DNA of 64,000 nt from Chryseobacterium takakiae (GTDB lineage: Bacteria > Bacteroidota > Bacteroidia > Flavobacteriales > Weeksellaceae). Made by a program: the position numbers and the translations under genes. The notes beneath the pieces were generated by a model. That model did no database searches, had not been told where the DNA came from, and saw nothing but the letters and a program-made list of their open reading frames with translations. This document shows, piece by piece, positions 24,634-32,844 of this stretch (the stretch's first letter is position 1; each line of letters opens with the position of its first letter). The stretch lies in contig NZ_FQVO01000008.1 in assembly GCF_900129385.1 (NCBI RefSeq), forward strand, positions 146,448 through 210,447, read 5' to 3'.

Positions 24634-25023
24634 TTAATGAGGAATTTCTTCAATAAGAATTTTATTTCCCGATTTATCATAATAAATACAGGTAAACTGA
24701 TCAAGATCCACAATCCACTTCTCAATTCCTGTCCGGGCACAGTCTTCGCAGAATTTCATATAATCCGTTTCACCCCGCTGATGGCTTTTCAGTTGGTTAA
24801 CAAATAATTCTTTATCAACCGTGTTTTCAACGGTTAGCTCATCATACTGAGGTTGGGATTTTGTGGTGTAGCCATTCTCTCCGACATATTCCGTATGACT
24901 GTCTTTTACCCAGGTTTCGAAAGACCGTACTCCGAATTCTTTTATCTCTTGAATGTAAACCGGAAAATCTGCTCCCGATTTTACTTTGGCGTGTGCCGCT
25001 TCAATCTGTTCTACGGTAAACAT
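24634..25023 (-). CDS. DUF1398 family protein (YbcV-like)
   Basis: 129 residues. The FTVEQIEAAHAKVKSGADFP start, then FGVRSFETWVKDSHTEYVG and the C-terminal GIEKWIVDLDQFTCIYYD are the features of DUF1398, found in E. coli as YbcV. Its function is unknown. It is cytoplasmic, with no signal or membrane segment, and stands 55 bp from the neighbouring lipoprotein gene. Confidence 0.85.
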   Translation of the reverse strand: MFTVEQIEAAHAKVKSGADFPVYIQEIKEFGVRSFETWVKDSHTEYVGENGYTTKSQPQYDELTVENTVDKELFVNQLKSHQRGETDYMKFCEDCARTGIEKWIVDLDQFTCIYYDKSGNKILIEEIPH

Positions 25024-25195
25024 TTTTATTTGTATTTTTTTAAACTTGATTTTAGTGCAAAAGAGGCAAATAATTTTAAAAATATTTAATTAAAGTCAAT
25101 TAAAAGTTTTCAAAAGCGTATGTTTTCTTTTAAATTCTATTGATTTTTCTCAAGAATTTTATCTAAATCTTTGTTTCTTTTACGGTAAAAATTAC

Positions 25196-26992
25196 TTATT
25201 TCTGCTTTTGCGCCCACAATTCCATTTTCCGGTTCAGGACATCCAGAGGAAGACAGCCCTGATTCAGGATTTCATCATGAAACTTGGCCAGACTAAATTC
25301 GCTTCCCAGCTCTTTCTGATATTTTTCCCTCAGCTCACGAATTCTTAAAGATCCTATTTTATACCCTAAAGCTTGTCCCGGCATGGCCATATAGCGTTCT
25401 ACTTCAGCCGTTGCGCCGCCTTCATCATAAGAAATATTACTTAAAAAGTATTTGATTGCCTCTTCTCTTGTCATTCTTCCGGTATGAAGGCCGGTATCAA
25501 CCACCAATCTTACAGCTCTCAGCATTTGATCACTTAAATAGCCCATTTTCTGATAAGGGTCCGTATACAACCCGAATTCAGGGCCTAAAGTCTCACAGTA
25601 ATGCGCCCATCCTTCACCATACGCACCAAACCATCCGAATCTCATGAATTTGGGGAGTCTGGTGTTTTCCTGCTGCAAAGAAACCTGGTAGTGATGTCCC
25701 GGAATTGCCTCATGCAAAAATAAAGACTCCATTCCGGAAGTTACATTGAATTTTGAAGGATCCGGAAGCGGAACATAGAAAATTCCCGGTCTTTTTCCAT
25801 CCGGTGTTCCCTGTATATATTCGGCGCTCGCACTGGCTTCCCTGAATTTTTCGGTCTGTCTGATCTCAAATTTCGTCTTTGGAGTTACAGAAAACATCGT
25901 TTTCAGCTTAGGAGTAATTTTCGTTAAAATTCCATTAAAAGCATCCAGTGCTTCTTTTGATGTTTTGTAAGGCATCGCTTTCGGATCTGTTTTTACATAG
26001 CTGATGAATTCTTCAAGTGTTCCGCTAAAGCCCACCTGCTGTTTTACTTTTTCCATCTCGGCACGAAGCATGGCAACCTGCTGAAGCCCGATTTTATTGA
26101 TTTCTTCTGGCGTTTTATCGGTAGTGGTCCAGCTTTTAGCATAATACTGATATATTTCTTTTCCATTGGGAAGACTGTTGTAGCCATCTGTATCTCTTGC
26201 TTTTGGCAGGTATTCTTTTTCTAAAAAATCTCCCATTTTTGTATAAGCCGGAATGATCTTCTGGGTAATGGCATCTTTATACAATTTTGAAAACCTATCT
26301 TTTTGCTCTTTGCTGAAATCTTTCGGAAAATTTCGTATCGGTCCGTAAAAAATATTTTTATCCAGATCTGCCGTGATGATTTCTTCAGCTCTCATTTGTG
26401 GGATCATCTTGGCAACCAGTTTTTTAGGCAAGACCATTTTATTGCTGATCCCTTCCCGGAAATTATCCGTCGCAGCATTCATCCAGTCCGGAAACTTTTC
26501 CATTCTTTTAAGCCAGTCGCTGTAGTCTTTTTCGGTTTTAAAGGGCTGGCTTCCTTCTCCGCTTCCGTACAGCGGAAAGTTCAGCGGCAGTCCGCCAAAC
26601 TGAGTAAAAGGGATATATTCGGGATGATAATCATACGCCTGGATTTTATCTTTCAGGGTAAAATTCAGGACATCATACACTACTTTATCTTCATCGGAAA
26701 GGTTTTTATAATCCACATTTTCAAGCTGCTTTTCTACAGATCGATAAAAAGCCACTTCCCCGGAAATAAAATCTTTATCAATGGTAATGGGAAGCTGGTC
26801 ATTATATCGTAAGTCACCCTGCGCAGTGGCATCAAGCGGATAAAGTTTCAGGTATTGCTCATAATAATTGGAAGCAATAGAATCAAGATTAGAAGGGGTA
26901 ACCTTGGTTAAAGGAGAATCAGATTTTTTGCAGGAAGCAAGACTCAGCACCAGGCTAAAACCTATAATACTTTTTGATATAATATGTTTCAT
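25196..26992 (-). CDS. DUF885 family lipoprotein, putative metallopeptidase
   Basis: 598 residues. Lipobox LASC places lipidated Cys21. The whole length is the DUF885 fold, an alpha-helical relative of M2/M32-type gluzincins, and contains LFLHEAIPGHHYQ (His427, Glu428) with a likely third ligand in GWAHYCE and the downstream helix. The C-terminus carries ALGYKIGSLRIRELRE. These predict a periplasmic or outer-membrane-anchored metallopeptidase; the substrate is unknown. A -7 element TACATTTG is found on the minus strand 24-31 bp upstream. Transcribed as a single gene. Confidence 0.88.
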   Translation of the reverse strand: MKHIISKSIIGFSLVLSLASCKKSDSPLTKVTPSNLDSIASNYYEQYLKLYPLDATAQGDLRYNDQLPITIDKDFISGEVAFYRSVEKQLENVDYKNLSDEDKVVYDVLNFTLKDKIQAYDYHPEYIPFTQFGGLPLNFPLYGSGEGSQPFKTEKDYSDWLKRMEKFPDWMNAATDNFREGISNKMVLPKKLVAKMIPQMRAEEIITADLDKNIFYGPIRNFPKDFSKEQKDRFSKLYKDAITQKIIPAYTKMGDFLEKEYLPKARDTDGYNSLPNGKEIYQYYAKSWTTTDKTPEEINKIGLQQVAMLRAEMEKVKQQVGFSGTLEEFISYVKTDPKAMPYKTSKEALDAFNGILTKITPKLKTMFSVTPKTKFEIRQTEKFREASASAEYIQGTPDGKRPGIFYVPLPDPSKFNVTSGMESLFLHEAIPGHHYQVSLQQENTRLPKFMRFGWFGAYGEGWAHYCETLGPEFGLYTDPYQKMGYLSDQMLRAVRLVVDTGLHTGRMTREEAIKYFLSNISYDEGGATAEVERYMAMPGQALGYKIGSLRIRELREKYQKELGSEFSLAKFHDEILNQGCLPLDVLNRKMELWAQKQK

Positions 26993-27015
26993 TCTTCGGA
27001 ATTCTTTATAAAAAA

Positions 27016-27023
27016 CAAATGTA
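27016..27023 (-). promoter_or_regulatory. -7 promoter element of the DUF885 gene
   Basis: TACATTTG on the minus strand, 23 bp upstream of the start codon, matching TAnnTTTG. The -33 element is not clear. Confidence 0.45.
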
Positions 27024-27285
27024 AATATTTAAAGTATAAAAGCGGTAAAAGATTTCTGCATGGGTAGTGCTTATTTAAAGCCGGGCTTTATTTGATTAAA
27101 CTATAATTATCCGGAATGATTGTGGTTTGGTGTTTGTATAATGTATTCTTAAAATTATTCAACAATCATCATAAATAACGATTTTAAAAAAATAATTTTC
27201 AAAAAATTTTTCACGTTCAATCTATTTTTTATCTTTGTTGAAAACGTTTAACAATCATATTATTACAGCTCTTTTTTAAGAAATA
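27024..27285. other. AT-rich intergenic region between divergent genes
   Basis: No ORF or stable hairpin. The only signal is TATCTTTG at 27230-27237, a -7 element reading toward the acidic-protein gene, 48 bp before its start codon, with T-rich DNA at the -33 position. Confidence 0.4.
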
Positions 27286-27747
27286 ATGAAAGGGATTTTA
27301 AAAATTTACCATCCGGACGAAACGCTAAAGTACAATATCAGAAACACTTATTGTAAAGCGGTTTACAGCAACCAACAGCATTTTTTAGAGGTTGAGATCA
27401 TCACGGATGACGGTCTGGATCATGTGGAGGATGATTCTCTGCAGTACAACTTTCCTCAGCTTTCACTTGAAGTTTTTGATTTTCCTATCGAATCTGCGGA
27501 AATAGAAGGGAAAACGATTACCATTAATGATTCTGATGAAGATACTTTCACCGAAGTAGATCTTTTTGATGATGAAGAAGCTTTTATCTACGATAATGAG
27601 CTGCTGTTTGATAAAAATGAGAAAGGCGAGCTTCAGGTAGTTTGGAAAGGAACCATTGATGATTTTTATACCGGATCCGATACACCGATTCCTTTCAGGC
27701 TGAAATGTGAATTTAGTCAGGATGATATAGAAGTAGACGAAGATTAA
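27286..27747 (+). CDS. Acidic protein of unknown function
   Basis: 153 residues, very rich in Asp and Glu (VEDDSLQ, NDSDEDTFTEVDLFDDEEAF, DDIEVDED at the end), with no Cys-rich or catalytic motif. A few strands are visible (KGILKIYHPDETLKYNI, FLEVEIITDDG, FRLKCEF). No signal peptide or membrane segment. Family not recognised. It lies alone with its own -7 element upstream and is followed by a promoter for exbB. The strongly acidic composition may mean metal binding or a salt-exposed surface protein, but I cannot choose. Confidence 0.65.
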   Translation: MKGILKIYHPDETLKYNIRNTYCKAVYSNQQHFLEVEIITDDGLDHVEDDSLQYNFPQLSLEVFDFPIESAEIEGKTITINDSDEDTFTEVDLFDDEEAFIYDNELLFDKNEKGELQVVWKGTIDDFYTGSDTPIPFRLKCEFSQDDIEVDED

Positions 27748-27888
27748 TTGTAATCTCCGCCTTCTTCTCCGAAATTTTATAGCAGATTTCTTTTCAGATT
27801 TTTTTGGAAAGAAATTTGCTGTTGCTGAAAAGAACAGTTTTTAATGTGTTTTAAGCTTTTTTTAAGATACCATTTCATAATATTCCAC

Positions 27889-27896
27889 TACATTTG
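27889..27896 (+). promoter_or_regulatory. -7 promoter element of exbB
   Basis: TACATTTG in CACTACATTTGTCG, 30 bp upstream of the exbB start codon. The -33 position is T-rich (TTTTTTTAAG). Confidence 0.5.
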
Positions 27897-27926
27897 TCGT
27901 TACAACTCTTATAAAAATACAGATTA

Positions 27927-28631
27927 ATGCTGATAACGGAACTTACTCAGATTTTGTTTGCACAAGTTGCTGCACCTACGGTGGCGGCGGAAGATTTAGA
28001 ATTTTCATTTTGGAAAATCATGTTTCATGGGGGAGCTTTTGCCAAAATAGTCATGGTGACCGTGCTCCTTTTGGGTGTATTTTCCGTTTACCTGTTCTTT
28101 GAACGTTTTTTCTTTATCAAAAGGCTTACTTCTAAAACAGATGCCAACTTCATGGATAATATTGAAGACTTTATCAAAGAAGGAAAAATAGAATCTGCAT
28201 TGGACTACTGCAAAAGACAGAACTCTCCGGAAGGAAGAATCCTGGAAAAAGGAATTTCAAGGCTGGGAAGGCCGGTGTCCGATATTGTAAGCGCAATGGA
28301 ATCTCAGGCACAGGTGGAGGTCGCTAATATGGAGAAAAACCTGAATCTTCTGGCGGTAGTTCCTAGTATTGCTCCGATGCTGGGACTTTTGGGAACGGTA
28401 ATCGGGATGATCATCGCTTTCTTTAATCTTTCCCATGCAAGCGGCTCTTTTTCGCCCAAAACTTTATCAGAAGGTATTTATACGGCGTTGGGGCAAACTG
28501 CAGTAGGTCTTGCAGTAGCCATTCCGGCTAACTTTTTCTACAATTTATTATTAACAAGAATTGATAAATTTGTATTGAAAGCACAGAACATGTCCGGAGA
28601 ATTTTTAGATCTTATCAACAAACCTTTATAA
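27927..28631 (+). CDS. exbB: ExbB/TolQ/MotA proton-channel subunit
   Basis: 234 residues with three membrane helices: residues about 37-58 (VMVTVLLLGVFSVYLFF), 145-167 (LLAVVPSIAPMLGLLGTVIGMI) and 191-213 (GQTAVGLAVAIPANFFYNLL). LGLLGTVxGMI and the Thr/Ala-rich third helix are characteristic. ExbB and ExbD form the inner-membrane motor that uses the proton gradient to drive TonB. An exbD gene follows 58 bp later and a TonB-like gene after that, making a complete energy set for TonB-dependent receptors such as the partial one at the window start. Confidence 0.93.
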   Translation: MLITELTQILFAQVAAPTVAAEDLEFSFWKIMFHGGAFAKIVMVTVLLLGVFSVYLFFERFFFIKRLTSKTDANFMDNIEDFIKEGKIESALDYCKRQNSPEGRILEKGISRLGRPVSDIVSAMESQAQVEVANMEKNLNLLAVVPSIAPMLGLLGTVIGMIIAFFNLSHASGSFSPKTLSEGIYTALGQTAVGLAVAIPANFFYNLLLTRIDKFVLKAQNMSGEFLDLINKPL

Positions 28632-28689
28632 TCTTCATATGAAACCGCAAGGTTCCGTCTGATCATTAAAAATTAGTAAAAATAAACAG

Positions 28690-29088
28690 ATGAAAATTCA
28701 GAGAAGAAATAAAGCAAATCCCGAGTTCAGTCTTGCAGCGATGACCGATGTTATCCTGTTGATGCTGATCTTCTTTATGGTAACATCATCCGCCGCCAAT
28801 CAAAGTGCCATTGATGTGAAATTACCAAAAACGGGAGCTGTTGAAGATAATATTCCTAATCCTTTAACGGTAAGTATCAAACCGGACGGATCTTATTTTG
28901 TAGACGACAGTCCTGTAGAAAAAGCACAGCTTGAACAAACGATCGTGAATAAACTGGCGAGCCAGACGAATAAATCGTTTACCATCCGTGCAGACGAAAA
29001 TACCATGCATAAAGACGTTGTTTTTGCCATGGAAATTGCTGAAAAGTATAAATTCAATATTGCTATTGCGACAGTTAAAGATAAATAA
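28690..29088 (+). CDS. exbD: ExbD/TolR biopolymer-transport protein
   Basis: 132 residues. Short cytoplasmic start, one membrane helix with the essential Asp20 (LAAMTDVILLMLIFFMV), and a periplasmic domain ending KYKFNIAIATVK. The Asp is the proton-carrying residue of the motor. It lies between exbB and the TonB-like gene and is part of the same operon. Confidence 0.92.
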   Translation: MKIQRRNKANPEFSLAAMTDVILLMLIFFMVTSSAANQSAIDVKLPKTGAVEDNIPNPLTVSIKPDGSYFVDDSPVEKAQLEQTIVNKLASQTNKSFTIRADENTMHKDVVFAMEIAEKYKFNIAIATVKDK

Positions 29089-29122
29089 CAATTCCGAAAC
29101 TCTCTGAAATGATCTTTTTAAA

Positions 29123-30004
29123 ATGAGAAGCCATATTATAGACAAAAACGAACAGAATAGAGACCGGGTAAAAAGTGCATTGCTTTCTATCCTGATCTGG
29201 TCTGCCATCTTATTGTTTGTTTTTTTATATAAGTTGAAACCAGAGTTGGATGAGCAGCCTGAAATTATAACAACCATGCTAGTGAATTTCGGAGACAACC
29301 GAAATGGGAGCGGAGCAGAAGAGCCTGCCGACCAGCCGGGAAGCCTTGCAGCAGCAACGGAAAATGTTACTGATCCTGCAGAAGCCACAGTTCCTGAAAC
29401 CAAAACGGTCTTAAAACCCGAGCCTCAGCCTGAAACCCAAAAATCTGAAGCAAAAGAAAAAATCATTACCGGGAACAATTCGAAAATAACTGTACCTAAA
29501 AAAGAAGAATCCAAAGCGGAAACTAAAAAATCTGCAGCAAGCACAAGCGCTGCTAAAAATACCAAGAAATCCGGAGCGGTAACCTCCAATTCAAAAACAG
29601 GAAATGGTGACGGAAAAGGAACGGCAGCCATTGGAAATCTCATCAGAGGACGAGGAACTAAAGCCGGAAGCCAGGGAGACGGAGACGGCATCGGAAATGC
29701 AGGAGATCCTTTGGGCGGAGACGGAAACGGCGACAGTAAAGTCGGGATCGACAGAAAGCTTGTAGGCTTCATACCGGGAACTATGGGAAGAGGAGGAGCG
29801 CAGCCGGCCAACAGCTGTACGGCAAGTGGGACAATCACCATATCTTATACGGTTGATAAAGCCGGAAATGTAGTGTCTGCAAGAAGATCAGGAGGAACTT
29901 CCGATCCGTGCATCACTTCAAATGCCATATCATGGGTAAAGAAATATGTAAAGGCTGAAAGAGCCAGTGTTTCTTCTACCGGAACTTATAAAATCACTTT
30001 CTAA
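29123..30004 (+). CDS. TonB-family protein with glycine/aspartate-rich linker
   Basis: 293 residues. A cytoplasmic lead of about 20 residues, one membrane helix (SILIWSAILLFVFLYKL), then about 200 residues of low complexity: acidic/Lys-Ser stretches (KPEPQPETQKSEAKEKI) followed by a Gly-Asp-Asn run (GDGDGIGNAGDPLGGDGNGD). The last 60 residues read ITISYTVDKAGNVVSARRSG and AISWVKKYVKAERA, similar to a TonB C-terminal domain. The linker would reach across the periplasm. It is downstream of exbBD, supporting the energy-transducer role. The Gly-Asp runs look like calcium-binding motifs, but this is not certain. Confidence 0.8.
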   Translation: MRSHIIDKNEQNRDRVKSALLSILIWSAILLFVFLYKLKPELDEQPEIITTMLVNFGDNRNGSGAEEPADQPGSLAAATENVTDPAEATVPETKTVLKPEPQPETQKSEAKEKIITGNNSKITVPKKEESKAETKKSAASTSAAKNTKKSGAVTSNSKTGNGDGKGTAAIGNLIRGRGTKAGSQGDGDGIGNAGDPLGGDGNGDSKVGIDRKLVGFIPGTMGRGGAQPANSCTASGTITISYTVDKAGNVVSARRSGGTSDPCITSNAISWVKKYVKAERASVSSTGTYKITF

Positions 30005-30010
30005 CTTACA

Positions 30011-30037
30011 AAAGCACTTATTCAAGTGCTTTTTTTA
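30011..30037 (+). terminator. Terminator of the exbBD-tonB operon
   Basis: Perfect 9-bp stem AAAGCACTT / AAGTGCTTT, ATTC loop, then seven T. The hairpin overlaps the stop codon and last codons of the convergent gene (30018-30410). Confidence 0.85.
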
Positions 30038-30410
30038 TTTCTGAAATTCTGTTGATTACCGGAAGTGCAAAAATACCGCTGGTCTGAAGATACAGTTCGT
30101 AAAATGTTTTTGCTTTGTCAAGAAAGTCATTATTCGCTTCTGTTTTTCCTTTAAAATAAAAAAGATTGCCCAGCATTTCATAATAATCTTTGTGGTCTCT
30201 TTCCTGTCTTTCGTTGACAATTTCAATCAATTCTTCTTTTGTTCTGGAAGAAATCTCCGTGAAGCTCACCTTGAAAATATCCCTCATCAAAGAATCGAAA
30301 TCCAGTTCTTTCTGCATTAAACTTTCTTCAGGCTTATCCAGGATCAGCTTTTCCAGTGCCTGGCTTAATTGTCTTATAAGTCTTAAAGTAAATTCTTTAT
30401 CTGTGATCAT
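30018..30410 (-). CDS. Helical protein of unknown function
   Basis: 130 residues, almost entirely helical: RLIRQLSQALEKLILDKPEESL, then FDSLMRDIFKVSF, RTKEELIEIVNERQ, DHKDYYEMLGNLFYFKG, and a final LDKAKTFYELYLQTSG. The pairing of the last helices looks like a TPR-like hairpin. No family recognised with confidence. Its start overlaps the end of the small membrane-protein gene by 14 bp, so the pair is likely cotranscribed. It ends within the terminator hairpin of the opposite-strand tonB gene. Confidence 0.65.
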   Translation of the reverse strand: MITDKEFTLRLIRQLSQALEKLILDKPEESLMQKELDFDSLMRDIFKVSFTEISSRTKEELIEIVNERQERDHKDYYEMLGNLFYFKGKTEANNDFLDKAKTFYELYLQTSGIFALPVINRISEIKKALE

Positions 30411-30693
30411 CTTTTTCTTTATTTAAAAATTTATCAATTTCTGGGTTTGAGTCTGTTTTATATATAAAATGGATAGCTCCTTCTTTGCTTCGATAAATTT
30501 TAGAAGCTAATTTTATACCGATAACAGTTGCTAAAAGAAGAATTACAATAGCAATAACAAGGGTGAAATTATTGGGCTTCAAAAAATATATTGCCGAAAT
30601 GGCTGCTCCAATCAAAAAAATAGAAACAAATATTTGTAATCCGCCGATTAACTCTGCCGAATTTTCAAAAATATTTCGCTTATCATTTTTCAT
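30397..30693 (-). CDS. Small two-helix membrane protein
   Basis: 98 residues with two hydrophobic helices (ELIGGLQIFVSIFLIGAAIS and NFTLVIAIVILLLATVIGIKL) and a basic/acidic C-terminus (KFLNKEKDDHR). Function not recognised. It lies 2 bp after the SpmAB-like gene's stop and overlaps the next helical gene, forming a three-gene minus-strand operon. Confidence 0.6.
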   Translation of the reverse strand: MKNDKRNIFENSAELIGGLQIFVSIFLIGAAISAIYFLKPNNFTLVIAIVILLLATVIGIKLASKIYRSKEGAIHFIYKTDSNPEIDKFLNKEKDDHR

Positions 30694-30695
30694 AA

Positions 30696-32099
30696 TTAAG
30701 CAAAAAACAAATAAGCCAATGCAATAGAAGTAATAATTCCCACCAGATCGGCCAGAAGCATGGCAATGACGGTGTATCGTGTGTTTTTCACAGCTACTGC
30801 CCCGAAATAAACGGCAATTACATAAAACGTCGTATCTGAGCTTCCCTGAAGTACGGCGGCCAGTTTACCCTGGAAGCTGTCGGCTCCGAAAGTGGTCATC
30901 GTATCGACCATCATTCCTCTCGCACCGGATCCTGAAAGCGGCTTGATCAAAGCGGTTGGAAGTCCGTCAACAAATCTCGCATCAAGATTTGCATTATAGG
31001 CTACCCATTTCATCCCGTCAATAATCACATCAAAAACTCCGGAAGTTCTTAATAAAGAAATCGCGATCAGCATTCCTACCAAATAGGGAATAATTTTCAC
31101 GCAAGTGGTGAAACCTTCTTTCGCTCCTTCAATAAAAGCATCAAAAACATTGATTTTTTTATAGACTGCACCAAGAACAATCGCAAGGAAAATAAAAAGA
31201 ATCAAACCATTACTCAGTACTTTGCTGAAATCATCAAGCTGATCCTTACTCAACTGTACAAGATACAAAACCAGTAACGCAATAATCGCCGAAATTCCTC
31301 CGACATAAGCGATCACAACAGGTCGTAAAAGATTGATTTTCTGATATAAAGATACAATGATCATCGCCGCAAGTGTTGCCGCAAACGTTGCAATCATACA
31401 CGGCAGGAAAATATCCGTCGGGGTTTTTGAACCCATTGAAGCGCGGATTGCAATAATTGACACCGGAATTAAGGTCATCCCACCTGCGTGGAGGCACAAA
31501 AACATAATTTGTGAGTTGCTCGCCGTATCTTTATGAGGATTTAATGTCTGTAAACTTTCCATTGCTTTTAATCCGAAAGGCGTTGCTGCATTGTCGAGAC
31601 CGAGAAGATTTGCGCTGAAATTCATCAGCATATGTCCGAAAGCAGGATGGTTTTTAGGAATTTCAGGGAAAAGTTTTGAGAAAAAAGGTTGAATTAACCG
31701 GCTCAATAGATTGATACCGCCTGCTTTTTCTGCAATACTCATGAATCCCATGAATAAGGTCATGATGCCAATCAATCCAAGGCAAATTTTTACTGCCGTT
31801 TCAGAAGTTCCGATTACACCATCTGCCTCTTGGATGCGGTACACTTTTACGTCCTGCTGCAAAGAATCGGTCTTATAATGAATCCGGTTCTCTGTAAAAT
31901 CCGGCTTTTGAGCCAGACTGTCTTTTACCAACGGAGAAAGCGTGTTCATTTTATGTGTTGCAATCTGCACCGTATCACCTCCTTTGCCCACCACCATATC
32001 ATTAAATATGGTTTTATAATGGCTTGATGAAATGTATTTTATACTGGCAATGGCAATGGCAATAATAATAAAAGCCGACCAAATTCTGCTTAGAACCAT
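30696..32099 (-). CDS. SpmA/SpmB-like fused membrane protein (nucleoside-recognition domains)
   Basis: 467 residues with two Gate (nucleoside recognition, PF07670) domains in one chain: the first holds GLDNAATPFGLKAMESL (SpmA-type), the second GSGARGMMVDTMTTFGADSFQGKLAAVLQGSSDTTFYV, quoted in part (SpmB-type; key residues G-S-S-D-T-T-F). A leading helix and about 90 residues of periplasmic loop precede them. In Bacillus, SpmA and SpmB are separate and linked to spore core dehydration; here in a non-sporulating lineage they are fused, as usual in Bacteroidota, and the role is unknown. It probably transports or senses a small solute. Confidence 0.88.
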   Translation of the reverse strand: MVLSRIWSAFIIIAIAIASIKYISSSHYKTIFNDMVVGKGGDTVQIATHKMNTLSPLVKDSLAQKPDFTENRIHYKTDSLQQDVKVYRIQEADGVIGTSETAVKICLGLIGIMTLFMGFMSIAEKAGGINLLSRLIQPFFSKLFPEIPKNHPAFGHMLMNFSANLLGLDNAATPFGLKAMESLQTLNPHKDTASNSQIMFLCLHAGGMTLIPVSIIAIRASMGSKTPTDIFLPCMIATFAATLAAMIIVSLYQKINLLRPVVIAYVGGISAIIALLVLYLVQLSKDQLDDFSKVLSNGLILFIFLAIVLGAVYKKINVFDAFIEGAKEGFTTCVKIIPYLVGMLIAISLLRTSGVFDVIIDGMKWVAYNANLDARFVDGLPTALIKPLSGSGARGMMVDTMTTFGADSFQGKLAAVLQGSSDTTFYVIAVYFGAVAVKNTRYTVIAMLLADLVGIITSIALAYLFFA

Positions 32100-32278
32100 C
32101 TGATTAAATTAAAAATTTTAGAAAAGATAATAAATTATGAGTAAAACTTGAAAAAACTTTTATTTCTTTGAACCATTAAGATTCAATAAGAAATTAAGAA
32201 TATTGAAGGAAAGCCTAAAAATCAGAATGATTTATCTTAATTAAGCTTAAAACCTTAATTCTCCTTAATGGTTTAAAT

Positions 32279-32794
32279 TTATTTTTCATCCAGATACACC
32301 AGAAATCCCTCAAAATCATCATCCAGATTTTTCAGTACTTTAGCATCTTTCATCTTCTTTTCCAGCCCGTCAATAAAAAAGCTTTTTTCGAAAAACTGGC
32401 GATGGATCCCGGGAAGCAGCTCCATGAAATAATCCATCCCGAATTTATTGTTGTGAAGATCCATTTTGGTTTCAAGCGGTTTGTTGGGAAACAGTTCTTC
32501 GTGAAGACCGGTCATTCGTTTACAAAAAGAAAGGGCTTTCTCTGGTGAGGAAATTTTACAGCAATACATCATGATAAAGCAGCACCATAAAGCATGTCTG
32601 AAAGCATTTCCAATTCCATTGGTAGAAGCTGTTTTCGGGAATTTTTTCTGCGCAATGGAATAGGCCTGAAGTGTCGCATGAAAACTTAATAAGGAGAAAA
32701 GAGGATGAGGAAGAACAAGCGACAAAAGACGCATGATCTTTTTAAGGCTCATGCTCCTGATTGTGTTGAAAAATATACTGAACGTTCTCATCAA
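32279..32794 (-). CDS. DUF6973-like protein
   Basis: 171 residues. The segment NGIGNAFRHALWCCFIMMYC and the later LHNNKFGMDYFMEL match a small family I associate with DUF6973, with a conserved FRHALW and HNNxxG that could form an active site (two His, two Asn). This identification is from memory of the motif and needs a profile search. The first 50 residues have two weak hydrophobic segments (KKIMRLLSLVLPHPLFSLLSF) that may attach it to the membrane. Transcribed alone between SpmAB-like and accD genes. Confidence 0.55.
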   Translation of the reverse strand: MMRTFSIFFNTIRSMSLKKIMRLLSLVLPHPLFSLLSFHATLQAYSIAQKKFPKTASTNGIGNAFRHALWCCFIMMYCCKISSPEKALSFCKRMTGLHEELFPNKPLETKMDLHNNKFGMDYFMELLPGIHRQFFEKSFFIDGLEKKMKDAKVLKNLDDDFEGFLVYLDEK

Positions 32795-32825
32795 TAAAAA
32801 ATCTCTCTCCGAATCAGAGAGAGAT
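32794..32825 (-). terminator. Intrinsic terminator of accD
   Basis: Stem AATCTCTCTC / GAGAGAGATT; in the minus-strand transcript the hairpin is followed by TTTTTTATTG. It lies just upstream of the DUF6973-like start codon. Confidence 0.8.
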
Positions 32826-32844
32826 TGTTGTATTTCGTTAAAAA

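Noticed and set aside
27748..27888. Hairpin after the acidic-protein gene as a terminator
   Set aside because: TTTTCAGATTTTTTTGGAAAGAAATT is T-rich, but I found no stable stem next to it.
29425..29841. 138-codon antisense ORF opposite the TonB-like linker
   Set aside because: Pro/Ser/Phe-rich translation is the mirror of the Gly/Asp/Lys-rich linker codons; no start context or homology.
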